Source: Pseudomonadota bacterium
GTDB lineage: Bacteria; Desulfobacterota; JAPLJL01
Reading direction: 5' to 3'
Assembly: GCA_026388615.1 (NCBI GenBank)
Contig: JAPLJL010000184.1
Location: 1-5,803 of the forward strand
Length of the DNA stretch: 5,803 nt
Below are positions 1-5,798 of this stretch, piece by piece. The translations under genes and the position numbers were made by a program. Position 1 is the first letter of the stretch, and each line of letters starts with the position of its first letter. Below the pieces are notes generated by a model, which saw only the letters and a program-made list of their open reading frames with translations, had not been told where the DNA came from and made no database searches.

Positions 1-734
1 CCCAGAATGACCAAGTCGCGAGGACCAGAGATCAATGGGCTGAGGGGATTATATTGATTAAAAATAGCAAACAGGCCGGATTCCGGTGCAGGGTAAAGAA
101 CCGGAGTAAGAAATAGGAAGAACATGGTCAGCAAGGTAATAATGTTGGCGGTATCCCGCATGACCGCATTCAAAAGAGAAAAGATAAAGCCCAGCCCGAT
201 GGTTAAGAAAAAGAGCGGCAAAAGAGCCAAGGGAAATAAAATTGTCAGGCGGGATGGCATTACTTGATAGAAGACGAAAACCGCAATGAGGAGGACGATA
301 CGTACTAAGAATTCAAATACGGATTGAGCCATGGAGGAAATAACCAGTGATTCTTTGGGGAAGTTGATTTTTGCCACCATGCTTCCGCCCTGAACTATGC
401 TGTTGGTGCAGGAGACGAGCCCGGTAGCGAATAACTGCCATATGGTCAGCCCTAAAAGGGCAAATACTGGATAAGGAACATTGGTTTTTCCAATGTTGAG
501 GATGCCTGCTCGATTAAGAAATGCAAATGAACCCACCAAAGCCAAAGGCATTAACAAGGCCCAGAAAACACCAAGGATTGTCTGCCGGTATTTTGCGAGG
601 AAATCCCTGATAAATAGTCGCCAAATAAGTTCGCGACTGTTTATCAGTTCGATCAACATCTCCCGCCATATCGAAATCCAGCCCATTTCGAGCTGTTTGT
701 CGGGACGATAAATTTTAACAACTTTATTATTCAT
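1..734 (-). CDS. wzm: ABC-2 type polysaccharide export permease (Wzm/TagG family), 3' end cut off by the window
   Basis: This is the membrane permease of an ABC exporter that moves lipid-linked O-antigen or capsule across the inner membrane; its partner would be a Wzt-type ATPase, which is not in the window. The frame is open from the ATG at 734-732 to base 1, giving 244 full codons. The family signature follows an amphipathic N-terminus: RDFLAKYRQTILGVFWALL lies at about residues 43-61. Hydrophobic segments fall near residues 52-74, 90-112, 140-158, 163-190 and 197-216, and a conserved NPLSPLI lies near 229-235. Known members run about 255-290 residues, so roughly 15-45 residues and the last membrane span are missing. 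The ATG overlaps the TGA of the preceding frame as ATGA, which implies translational coupling; only a weak GGGA-like ribosome site precedes it. The region is AT-richer than the genes to its right. The family call is firm; the exported glycan is unknown. Confidence 0.93.
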   Translation of the reverse strand, partial: MNNKVVKIYRPDKQLEMGWISIWREMLIELINSRELIWRLFIRDFLAKYRQTILGVFWALLMPLALVGSFAFLNRAGILNIGKTNVPYPVFALLGLTIWQLFATGLVSCTNSIVQGGSMVAKINFPKESLVISSMAQSVFEFLVRIVLLIAVFVFYQVMPSRLTILFPLALLPLFFLTIGLGFIFSLLNAVMRDTANIITLLTMFFLFLTPVLYPAPESGLFAIFNQYNPLSPLISGPRDLVIL

Positions 735-912
735 AATTCCCGATGATGTATGAATTGGATTAGCTCCTCCTGGGCCAGCTGGTCCAGGGCCAGAATCGGG
801 GCCTTCCCCCGCCAGCGCTCACCCAGGAAATCGTAGATCTGGCGCTTGACCTGGACGGGGGAGAGCTGCATTTCCTCGGCCAGGATCAGGGCGGCCCGCT
901 GGGCGCAGCGGC
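731..912 (-). repeat. Direct repeat copy A (glpA 3'-end homology) between gmhA and wzm
   Basis: It aligns without gaps to 1702-1883 at a constant offset of 971 bases. Two long exact blocks stand out: 765-796 equals 1736-1767 (32 bp) and 888-912 equals 1859-1883 (25 bp). Similarity fades at the last six codons and stops abruptly at 912, where the cluster-cysteine codons of glpA would begin. Confidence 0.93.
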
Positions 913-955
913 GACCAAAAAAAGTAATCCGAAGCGGGGTGCTGCTAAAAATCAT
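731..955 (-). pseudogene. Stand-alone copy of the GlpA C-terminal tail (gene remnant or small ORF)
   Basis: This is a 74-codon frame. Residues 17-74 align without gaps to residues 483-540 of the complete GlpA encoded at 1702-3324, with about 43 of 58 residues identical by hand count and the stop at the same aligned position. Residues 1-16 are unrelated to GlpA. Homology starts just after the Cys-x-x-Cys of the [2Fe-2S] domain, so all four cluster cysteines, the FAD domain and the catalytic part are absent, and no dehydrogenase activity is possible. The frame is intact: it overlaps gmhA by 4 bp at its start and wzm by 4 bp at its end, and an AGGA lies five bases before its ATG. Thirteen codons differ only synonymously from glpA, and a core of 23 codons has no amino-acid change. 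I read it as the remnant of another glpA allele, left by recombination and kept open in an operon. Real translation as a linker peptide is possible but unproven. Confidence 0.8.
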
Positions 956-1593
956 GTTTTCCTATTTCTTCTTGCCGCTTTGGGATCAAACAATAGATCT
1001 TCGATTAGTCCACACAATATATGTTCAATGGTCAGCGAGGCTTCTTGTATGTATTGGGTGTCGAAACTCGGAATGGAAATGGTGACCTGAGCCATTTTCC
1101 GCAAATGACCTTTGCCACCGGTCAGCGCAACCGTGGACATCCGAATTTGCCGGGCCGCTTTCACCGCCCGAAGAATATTCGGAGAATTTCCGCTGGTACT
1201 GATCGCAATCAAGGTATCCCCCGGCTGGCCCAGGGTTAAAACCTGTCGCTCGAACACACCCGCAAACCCAAAGTCATTAGCGAAAGCGGTTAGGTAGGAG
1301 GTATCGGTAGTCAAAGCGATGGCGGGAAGACCTGGACGATCGATTTCCTTGGTTAAACAACTGACTAGCTCGGCCGCCAGGTGTTGGCAATCGGCGGCGC
1401 TCCCGCCGTTTCCGCAGAGCAGCAATTTATTTCCGGCTTGGAAAGTATCAGCGAGCAAATGCGCGGTGGATATAATCGAATCGAGGCATCGATCGGTGAT
1501 CTGGTGTTTGAGCGCGGCGGATTCCAGCAAATGGGCCCGGATTTTCCGGGAGAGAATATCATGGTTTGAGGGGGATGAGGGTTTTTTGGGCAT
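952..1593 (-). CDS. gmhA: Phosphoheptose (D-sedoheptulose 7-phosphate) isomerase, SIS domain
   Basis: GmhA converts sedoheptulose 7-phosphate to D-glycero-D-manno-heptose 7-phosphate in the cytoplasm, the first step towards ADP- or GDP-heptose for LPS core, O-antigen or capsule. The 213-residue product is slightly longer than E. coli GmhA (about 192), the excess being a charged N-terminus and a basic C-terminal tail (DPKAARRNRKT). Sugar-phosphate SIS motifs are clear: GNGGSAAD at 61-68, TTDTSYLTAFANDFGF at 95-110 and STSGNS at 132-137. The metal ligands of the family are matched by His71, Glu75, Gln183 and His191. The QExH stretch of E. coli GmhA reads QEAS here, a minor change. The ATG at 1593-1591 is the only ATG ahead of the domain, with an in-frame TGA about 40 bases upstream, but I see no good Shine-Dalgarno. 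The TGA overlaps the next frame by 4 bp. The exact epimer and downstream nucleotide sugar cannot be told from this gene alone. Confidence 0.93.
   Translation of the reverse strand: MPKKPSSPSNHDILSRKIRAHLLESAALKHQITDRCLDSIISTAHLLADTFQAGNKLLLCGNGGSAADCQHLAAELVSCLTKEIDRPGLPAIALTTDTSYLTAFANDFGFAGVFERQVLTLGQPGDTLIAISTSGNSPNILRAVKAARQIRMSTVALTGGKGHLRKMAQVTISIPSFDTQYIQEASLTIEHILCGLIEDLLFDPKAARRNRKT
961..964 (-). promoter_or_regulatory. Ribosome binding site AGGA of the GlpA-tail frame
   Basis: On the minus strand AGGA is followed by AAAAC and then the ATG at 955-953, a good five-base spacing. The site lies inside the last codons of gmhA. It favours translation of the short frame and fits coupling through the ATGA overlap at 955-952. 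Confidence 0.45.
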
Positions 1594-1630
1594 AAAATTT
1601 TCTATCGAATCAAAGATGTTCTTTTCATCT

Positions 1631-1640
1631 CAAACGTTTG
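1631..1640. promoter_or_regulatory. Perfect palindrome CAAACGTTTG, possible LacI/PurR-type operator upstream of gmhA
   Basis: The ten bases are an exact palindrome in the 108-bp gap, ending 37 bases before the gmhA ATG. Read on the minus strand with flanks, the 16-mer CCGCAAACGTTTGAGA matches 13 of 16 positions of the PurR consensus ACGCAAACGTTTGCGT; a central CpG in such a palindrome is typical of LacI-family operators. Immediately downstream on the minus strand lies a second small inverted repeat, AGATG-N7-CATCT (1614-1630). A TTGAGA at 1633-1628 could serve as a -35, but I find no good -10 at the right distance. No regulator gene is in the window. Confidence 0.3.
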
Positions 1641-1677
1641 CGGCCACGGGGGTGGATTGCCAAACATATAGACCAAT

Positions 1678-1699
1678 GGGAAAACCCTAAGGTTCCCCC
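1678..1699 (-). terminator. Hairpin just after glpA, possible weak or attenuating terminator
   Basis: On the minus strand, two bases after the glpA TAG, GGGGGAACC and GGTTTTCCC can form a 9-bp stem (two G-U pairs) around the loop TTAG. The bases that follow are only mixed T-rich (ATTGGTCTATATGTTT), without a clean run of T, so it may be a Rho-assisted terminator, an mRNA-stabilising hairpin or a partial read-through point before gmhA. Confidence 0.35.
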
Positions 1700-1701
1700 A
1701 C

Positions 1702-1883
1702 CTAACGGAGATCCCGGTAAATGGCCTGGTTCATTTCCTCCTGGGCCAGCTGGTCCAGGGCCAGAATGGGGGCTTTCCCCCGCCAACGTTCGCCCAGAAA
1801 ATCCCGGATCAGGGGCTTAACCCGGCCGGAGGAGAGCTGCAATTCCTCCGCCAGAATGAGGGCGGCCCGCTGGGCGCAGCGGC
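1702..1883 (-). repeat. Direct repeat copy B (3' end of the intact glpA)
   Basis: This is the partner of 731-912 in the same orientation. The two copies bracket gmhA and its upstream gap, so homologous exchange between them would remove or replace a 971-bp unit containing gmhA and leave glpA directly upstream of wzm. Confidence 0.93.
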
Positions 1884-3324
1884 AGCCCTGGCAGGGACCG
1901 GTGCCGAGCTTGGTTCGGCGGCGCAGGTCCACCAGGTTCCGGGCCCATTCCTTCCGGATCGCGTAGCGGATTTCCGCCTCGATCACGGGTTCACACCGGC
2001 AGACGATGGAAAGCAGGGAAGGATCCTGGCGGCTTCCCTCCAAGACTTCATCCACCCGGGAGCCGTAGCGATGGATCAGCCGTTCGGCCAGGTAGGGGGG
2101 GATTCCGTAGGACTCCGCGAGCGCATTCCGGTCGGGAAGACGGTCTCCTCCGGGGAGGGGGAGGAGATGGGTCCGGCAGGGGGAATTCACCCCGAGTTTG
2201 CGGCAGATCAGATCGGCGGCCTCCTCGGACATCATCCGGTAGGACGCCAGCTTTCCTCCCGCGATGGTCAGGAAACCGGAGATGCCGTTTTTCTCCTCGT
2301 GGTCCACGATTTCATGCTCCCGGGAAAGGGCGTCTTCGTTCTTGCCCCAGTGGTAAAGCGTGATCCGGACCCCGGTCATGACCCGGGAGATCCGGCCCTG
2401 GCGGACCGGGGGAAAGACCCGCCCGAGTCCCTCCAGGAGGTACTCGATTTCGTCCTGGGTGGCCTCGAGCTGGTCGAGACTGCCGTAGTAGTCGTCATCG
2501 GTGGTCCCGAGGATGGAGCCGTTTTCGTGGGGCATGAGAAAGATCTGCCGCCCGTCGATGGCGAAGGTAAAAATGGCGATGTTGGAAATCCGGCGGTCGA
2601 AGATGAGGTGAACCCCCTTGCCCGGCCGGATCTTGACCTTGACCCCGGCCAGCTCGGCGATCCGGGGGAGCCAGGGGCCGGCGGCGTTCATTACGATGTC
2701 GGCCCGGATGGTTTCTTCCGTGCCGGTCAGGAGATTCCGGACCGAGAGGCCCCGGACCCGGTTTCCTTCCTTGATGAAACTCAAAACCTCCGTATGATTC
2801 CTGACCTCCGCCCCGGCTTCAGCGGCGGAAAGAGCGTTCATGGCGCAGAGCCGGAAGGTGTCGATTCCCCATTCGTCCATGGTGACCGCCCCCACGATGT
2901 CGGGGTTGATCCCGGGCTCGAGCTCCAGGGCTTCCTCGCGGGTAAGCCGGGTATGGGGCTTGCCCCGTTTCATGGGAATAAAATGGTCATAGGCTTCGAA
3001 AAAGGTTTCCATGAGCTCCAGGAAAATCTTGGCGAAAGGGGTGGAACTGAGGATCGGGGTGATAAAAGGAATCCGGAAAAGCAGGTGGGGGGCGATTTTC
3101 TGGATGTACCCCGAGTCCAGGCAGGAATTTTTGGTGGTTTGGACGTCGGATTGCAGGTAGCGGGGCCCCCCGTGGATCATCCCCGAACAGGCTCCGGTAG
3201 TCCCGGAGGAAAAGTCGTTTTTTTCGAGAAGGACGGTGTGGATCCCCCGGAGGGCCAAGTCCCGGGCGATCCCGCTCCCGTTGACGCCCCCGCCGATCAC
3301 GGCGACCTGGAATTCACTGGCCAT
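1702..3324 (-). CDS. glpA: FAD-dependent glycerol-3-phosphate dehydrogenase, GlpA type with C-terminal BFD-like [2Fe-2S] domain
   Basis: It oxidises sn-glycerol 3-phosphate to dihydroxyacetone phosphate and passes electrons via FAD towards the membrane quinone pool. The 540 residues match the length of E. coli GlpA (about 542). The N-terminus has the dinucleotide-binding VIGGGVNGSGIARDLALRG (residues 9-27) with Glu34 at the end of the second strand. SGTTGACSGMIHGGPRYL follows at 40-57, a conserved GlpA/GlpD stretch for FAD and substrate. The DAO-type fold runs to about residue 365. A BFD-like cluster domain carries Cys442, Cys444, Cys478 and Cys481 (VCRCE, then GPCQGC), and the tail is RWRGKAPILALDQLAQEE (513-530). 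The ATG at 3324-3322 has a strong GGAGGT eight bases upstream. Full activity in E. coli needs GlpB and GlpC, and neither is adjacent; the neighbours are polysaccharide genes. It may partner with distant subunits or act in glycerol-phosphate metabolism for lipid or glycan. The family is certain, the role in this locus is not. Confidence 0.94.
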   Translation of the reverse strand: MASEFQVAVIGGGVNGSGIARDLALRGIHTVLLEKNDFSSGTTGACSGMIHGGPRYLQSDVQTTKNSCLDSGYIQKIAPHLLFRIPFITPILSSTPFAKIFLELMETFFEAYDHFIPMKRGKPHTRLTREEALELEPGINPDIVGAVTMDEWGIDTFRLCAMNALSAAEAGAEVRNHTEVLSFIKEGNRVRGLSVRNLLTGTEETIRADIVMNAAGPWLPRIAELAGVKVKIRPGKGVHLIFDRRISNIAIFTFAIDGRQIFLMPHENGSILGTTDDDYYGSLDQLEATQDEIEYLLEGLGRVFPPVRQGRISRVMTGVRITLYHWGKNEDALSREHEIVDHEEKNGISGFLTIAGGKLASYRMMSEEAADLICRKLGVNSPCRTHLLPLPGGDRLPDRNALAESYGIPPYLAERLIHRYGSRVDEVLEGSRQDPSLLSIVCRCEPVIEAEIRYAIRKEWARNLVDLRRRTKLGTGPCQGCRCAQRAALILAEELQLSSGRVKPLIRDFLGERWRGKAPILALDQLAQEEMNQAIYRDLR

Positions 3325-3332
3325 CTTGGTCT

Positions 3333-3338
3333 ACCTCC
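3333..3338 (-). promoter_or_regulatory. Ribosome binding site GGAGGT of glpA
   Basis: GGAGGT on the minus strand sits eight bases before the ATG at 3324-3322. It is the strongest Shine-Dalgarno in the window and fixes the glpA start. Confidence 0.85.
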
Positions 3339-3350
3339 AGAAGTGGACTT

Positions 3351-3370
3351 GCCCCTCGGGATTAAGGGGC
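3351..3370 (-). other. Leader hairpin upstream of glpA
   Basis: GCCCCT and AGGGGC form a 6-bp perfect stem around an 8-base loop (TAATCCCG) in the presumed 5' leader, ending 12 bases before the GGAGGT site. It could affect translation or mRNA stability. No T-run follows, so it is not an intrinsic terminator, and nothing identifies it as a known riboswitch. Confidence 0.35.
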
Positions 3371-3390
3371 TGGTGTCCGCTTAAACATTA

Positions 3391-3399
3391 ATTATAACA
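3391..3399 (-). promoter_or_regulatory. Extended -10 promoter for glpA (TGTTATAAT)
   Basis: The minus strand carries a perfect TATAAT (3396-3391) preceded by TG plus one base, the extended -10 form. The -35 position at 17 bases (GATACT) is poor, as is common for extended -10 promoters. Predicted transcription would begin near 3384, giving a leader of about 60 bases. A near-palindrome CAGGGGCCTG at 3398-3407 overlaps its upstream edge. The gap shows no intrinsic terminator for the preceding ligase gene, so read-through into glpA is also possible. Confidence 0.55.
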
Positions 3400-3432
3400 G
3401 GGGCCTGGGAGAAAGTATCCGCGATTTCATAT

Positions 3433-5607
3433 TTATCTTAAGGCGGATAACAGCGGGTCATGGGCGGCCAGATCGCGGAGCCGGGGATCGAGGCTCCGGG
3501 CCGTTTTCAGGGAATTCCGCGCGGCGGCGGTTTCTCCCGCCCCGGCCTGGGCCCGGGCCAGGTGGTACCAGAGATCGGGAGAGCCGGGCGATTGCGCAGT
3601 GGCGGGGAGAAGAAGCTCCTCCGCGGATCGGTACTTTTTCATTTCAATGTAGGCCTGGCCGAGATAGCGCCGGGCGGTCAGATTCTGCGGGTCGGCCTCC
3701 AGCGCCTCTTGATATCCCCCGGCGGCTTTTTCCAGGTCTCCCTGGTAAAAGCGGGCCTGGGAGGTGGCCAGGAGGATTTCCGGGGAATGCGGATAAAGTT
3801 TCAAGGCCTTTTCCCCGGCCTGGATCACCGAATCGTATTCATTGGCCCCCAGTTTCAGGTTGAGCAGGAGGGAATAAAGCTCGGGCGCGGGCCGGGGAAA
3901 AAGCTCGACCGACCGCTCGACCTCCGGGATGGCTTCCGGTTCCCGCCCGAGCTCGACCAGCATCACCCCCAGGGCCTGGTGCCCCCGGGCCGAATAGGGG
4001 TTGAGCTCGAGATAGCTTTTCAAGTCCGCGGCGGCCTCCGGGATATTCTTCAGAAAATGACGGCACATGGCCCGGTTGTAGTAGTAACTGGCCCGCTTTG
4101 GGTAGGTGGCGATGGCGCGGGAAGGGGATTTCTCGGCCGGGGCGGCTTTTTCCATCGCCATCTGGCGGAGTCCGTCCCGGAAAAAGACTTCGGCCCGGGC
4201 GATCCGGAGATTCTGGAAAGTAACGTAAACGAGCAGCAGGGTGAAAAAAGCCCCCAATGCCGCCCGGGTTACGGCCCGGGTTTTTCCCCGGCCCGTTCGG
4301 GGCAGTTCCCAGGTTTTCTCTTCCCCGGCTTTCAGGGCCAGGCCCGCCAAAACCCAGAAAATAAATCCCGAGGCGGGGTTATGCAGGTTGAAAGTAAAGA
4401 GGGCGACGACCAGGCTGGCGGACACCCCTCCGAGGATCCCCAGCCGGGACAGGAATTCTTCCCGGTTCGGCGGGGAGCGGAGGGAACGGAGGAGCGAATT
4501 CATCAGGAGCCCCAGGAAAAGAAAAAACAGCAGGGCAGCCGGGATTCCCAGCTCGGCCAGCGCGCCCAGGTACTCATTGTGAACCCGGCTGATATCAATG
4601 TTTTTCCCCTGGTAGAGGTTCTCCATTCCCGGGGTCTGGTAAAGCGGCTCAATTACCGAGAAGTTCCCCGGCCCCACCCCCAGCCAGGGATGATCCCGGG
4701 ATATCCGCAGGGCTTCCTGGTAAGCGAGGACGCGGAAACGGATGGCCGGATCGTGAAAATTGAAAATGGAGGCGAAACGGGAGGGTATTCCCCTCCCGGC
4801 CGGAGTCAGGAAAAGAAAAATAACGGCCAGCCCGGTCAGGAGCCCGGGGAGCCAGAGGAAGCGGAGGACGGCTTTGAACCCGGAAGAAGGCGCGGAGTCT
4901 TTTCTTTTCCGGCTGAGCGCCGCGGCCAGCGGGATGAGAATCATGAGCGCCGATCCCGCTAGGAATCCGATCCAGCCGGCCCGGTTCCCGGTGAGGAGAA
5001 GATAAAAAATCCCGAGCCCGAAGGAAACCGCCAGGAAAATCCGGGTGAGAATTTTCTCCCGGGCCGTCCCCGAGGCAACCAGGAGCGGGAGGACGGCGGC
5101 CAGGTATTCCGCGGAGAAATTGGAAAGCCCGAGGGTGGAAGCGGGATCCTTGGCCCCGTAGCGGTCCATCCCGATCGGGAGGATCTCAAAAAATTGCAGG
5201 ATCCCGATCAGGGAAATCCCGGCGACCGGGACGGCCAGGGATAGGGTGAGTTTTCGGAAACCCGGGCCGGGGAAAGAGAAATAAGTCAGAAAGAAAAAAA
5301 CGAGACCGGGAGCGAGATTCATCAGTTCCATCCCGGAGACGGACCGGCTTTCAGCCCCGAGGGCGGAAAGCCCGGCGAACCCCAGGAACCCGAGCAGGGG
5401 AAGGCCCGCGGAGGGAAGACCGACCCGTGGTGAGACCTCGATCGAGAGGGCCAGGGAGCAGGCCCCGAGGGTGGCCAGGACGCTTAAAAACGCGATCTTG
5501 GTGACGGAGAATTCAAACCCGACGAAAAAAAATGGACTGGTGGCCGCCGCGAACAGGATGATGAAGACGGCCGCGGATTGGAAAATCTGGGGACGGGAGG
5601 TGTTCAT
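3433..5607 (-). CDS. O-antigen ligase/polymerase-like membrane protein (Wzy_C) with C-terminal TPR domain
   Basis: Wzy_C proteins include WaaL, which joins lipid-linked O-antigen to lipid A-core, and related polymerases; both act on undecaprenyl-diphosphate substrates at the periplasmic face. About twelve hydrophobic segments lie between residues 10 and 466. Family motifs are TGNRAGWIGFL (206-216), HPWLGVGPGNF (306-316) and RVHNEYLGALAELGIP (341-356), with the conserved His343 in the large loop (about 270-350). Residues 507-708 hold six tetratricopeptide repeats, for example near 507-537, 540-571, 608-640 and 676-708, typically ending in a Pro (NP, FP, YP, DP, SP, DP). Four membrane spans after the loop would place the TPRs in the periplasm (inference), where they could recruit partners. 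At 724 residues it is far longer than a WaaL of about 400. The ATG at 5607-5605 has only a distant AGGA. Ligase, polymerase or protein O-glycosyltransferase cannot be separated by sequence alone. Confidence 0.88.
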   Translation of the reverse strand: MNTSRPQIFQSAAVFIILFAAATSPFFFVGFEFSVTKIAFLSVLATLGACSLALSIEVSPRVGLPSAGLPLLGFLGFAGLSALGAESRSVSGMELMNLAPGLVFFFLTYFSFPGPGFRKLTLSLAVPVAGISLIGILQFFEILPIGMDRYGAKDPASTLGLSNFSAEYLAAVLPLLVASGTAREKILTRIFLAVSFGLGIFYLLLTGNRAGWIGFLAGSALMILIPLAAALSRKRKDSAPSSGFKAVLRFLWLPGLLTGLAVIFLFLTPAGRGIPSRFASIFNFHDPAIRFRVLAYQEALRISRDHPWLGVGPGNFSVIEPLYQTPGMENLYQGKNIDISRVHNEYLGALAELGIPAALLFFLFLGLLMNSLLRSLRSPPNREEFLSRLGILGGVSASLVVALFTFNLHNPASGFIFWVLAGLALKAGEEKTWELPRTGRGKTRAVTRAALGAFFTLLLVYVTFQNLRIARAEVFFRDGLRQMAMEKAAPAEKSPSRAIATYPKRASYYYNRAMCRHFLKNIPEAAADLKSYLELNPYSARGHQALGVMLVELGREPEAIPEVERSVELFPRPAPELYSLLLNLKLGANEYDSVIQAGEKALKLYPHSPEILLATSQARFYQGDLEKAAGGYQEALEADPQNLTARRYLGQAYIEMKKYRSAEELLLPATAQSPGSPDLWYHLARAQAGAGETAAARNSLKTARSLDPRLRDLAAHDPLLSALR

Positions 5608-5614
5608 AAATGTC

Positions 5615-5656
5615 TAATTCCTAATCAAATCCCAATGACCAAGCACCAAACAAATA
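5615..5656. repeat. Degenerate heptamer run, TTGxxxx type on the minus strand, directly before the ligase gene
   Basis: On the plus strand successive seven-base units include TAATCAA, ATCCCAA, TGACCAA and GCACCAA, with CAA recurring at exactly seven-base spacing (5626, 5633, 5640, 5647). Flanking units TAATTCC and ACAAATA keep the register loosely. The run reaches to within about ten bases of the ligase start codon and so overlaps its ribosome-binding region. Confidence 0.6.
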
Positions 5657-5700
5657 CCAGCGAGCTTATATCGGGTCAGTTTCGGTGCCGGTGTCAGCAA

Positions 5701-5798
5701 ACTTTGAACTTTGGCCTTTGCGCTTTGCCCTTTGCTCTTCGCTTTTCGCGCCTTACACCTTACGTTCTTCGCTCTGCCCTATGCCCCATACCCCATGC
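5701..5798. repeat. Degenerate heptamer array, fourteen units of about CCTTTGC
   Basis: Reading in steps of seven from 5701, fourteen consecutive units fit without a register slip, for example ACTTTGA, ACTTTGG, CCTTTGC, GCTTTGC, CCTTTGC, TCTTCGC, ACCTTAC, CCTATGC and CCCATGC. The second and last positions are mostly C, with pyrimidines and T in the middle. Units drift gradually from CTTTG forms on the left to CATGC forms on the right. It is non-coding here and continues towards, or past, the window end. Confidence 0.8.

Noticed and set aside
481..711. 76-codon plus-strand frame opposite the wzm start
   Set aside because: It lies fully inside the wzm coding region on the other strand, with no ribosome site or recognisable protein features.
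1594..1633. Promoter for gmhA using TTGAGA at 1633-1628
   Set aside because: No acceptable -10 occurs 16-18 bases downstream, so only the palindrome is reported.
2071..3384. 437-codon open frame on the plus strand opposite glpA
   Set aside because: It is antisense to a clear GlpA. Its Pro/Gly/Asp-rich product lacks domain order, and the frame stays open because glpA rarely uses codons that read as stops on the other strand.
3839..4066. 75-codon minus-strand frame inside the TPR region
   Set aside because: It is an out-of-frame shadow of the TPR codons, Gly/Arg/Pro-rich, with no independent start signals.
3460..4962. 500-codon open frame on the plus strand opposite the ligase gene
   Set aside because: Same cause: it is antisense to a convincing membrane/TPR protein, and the product is low-complexity Gly/Pro/Arg/Gln-rich with no recognisable fold.
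5657..5700. Promoter for the ligase gene using TATAAG (minus strand) with CTGACA upstream
   Set aside because: The spacing between the two boxes is about 21 bases, too long for a sigma-70 promoter, and no better pair is visible.
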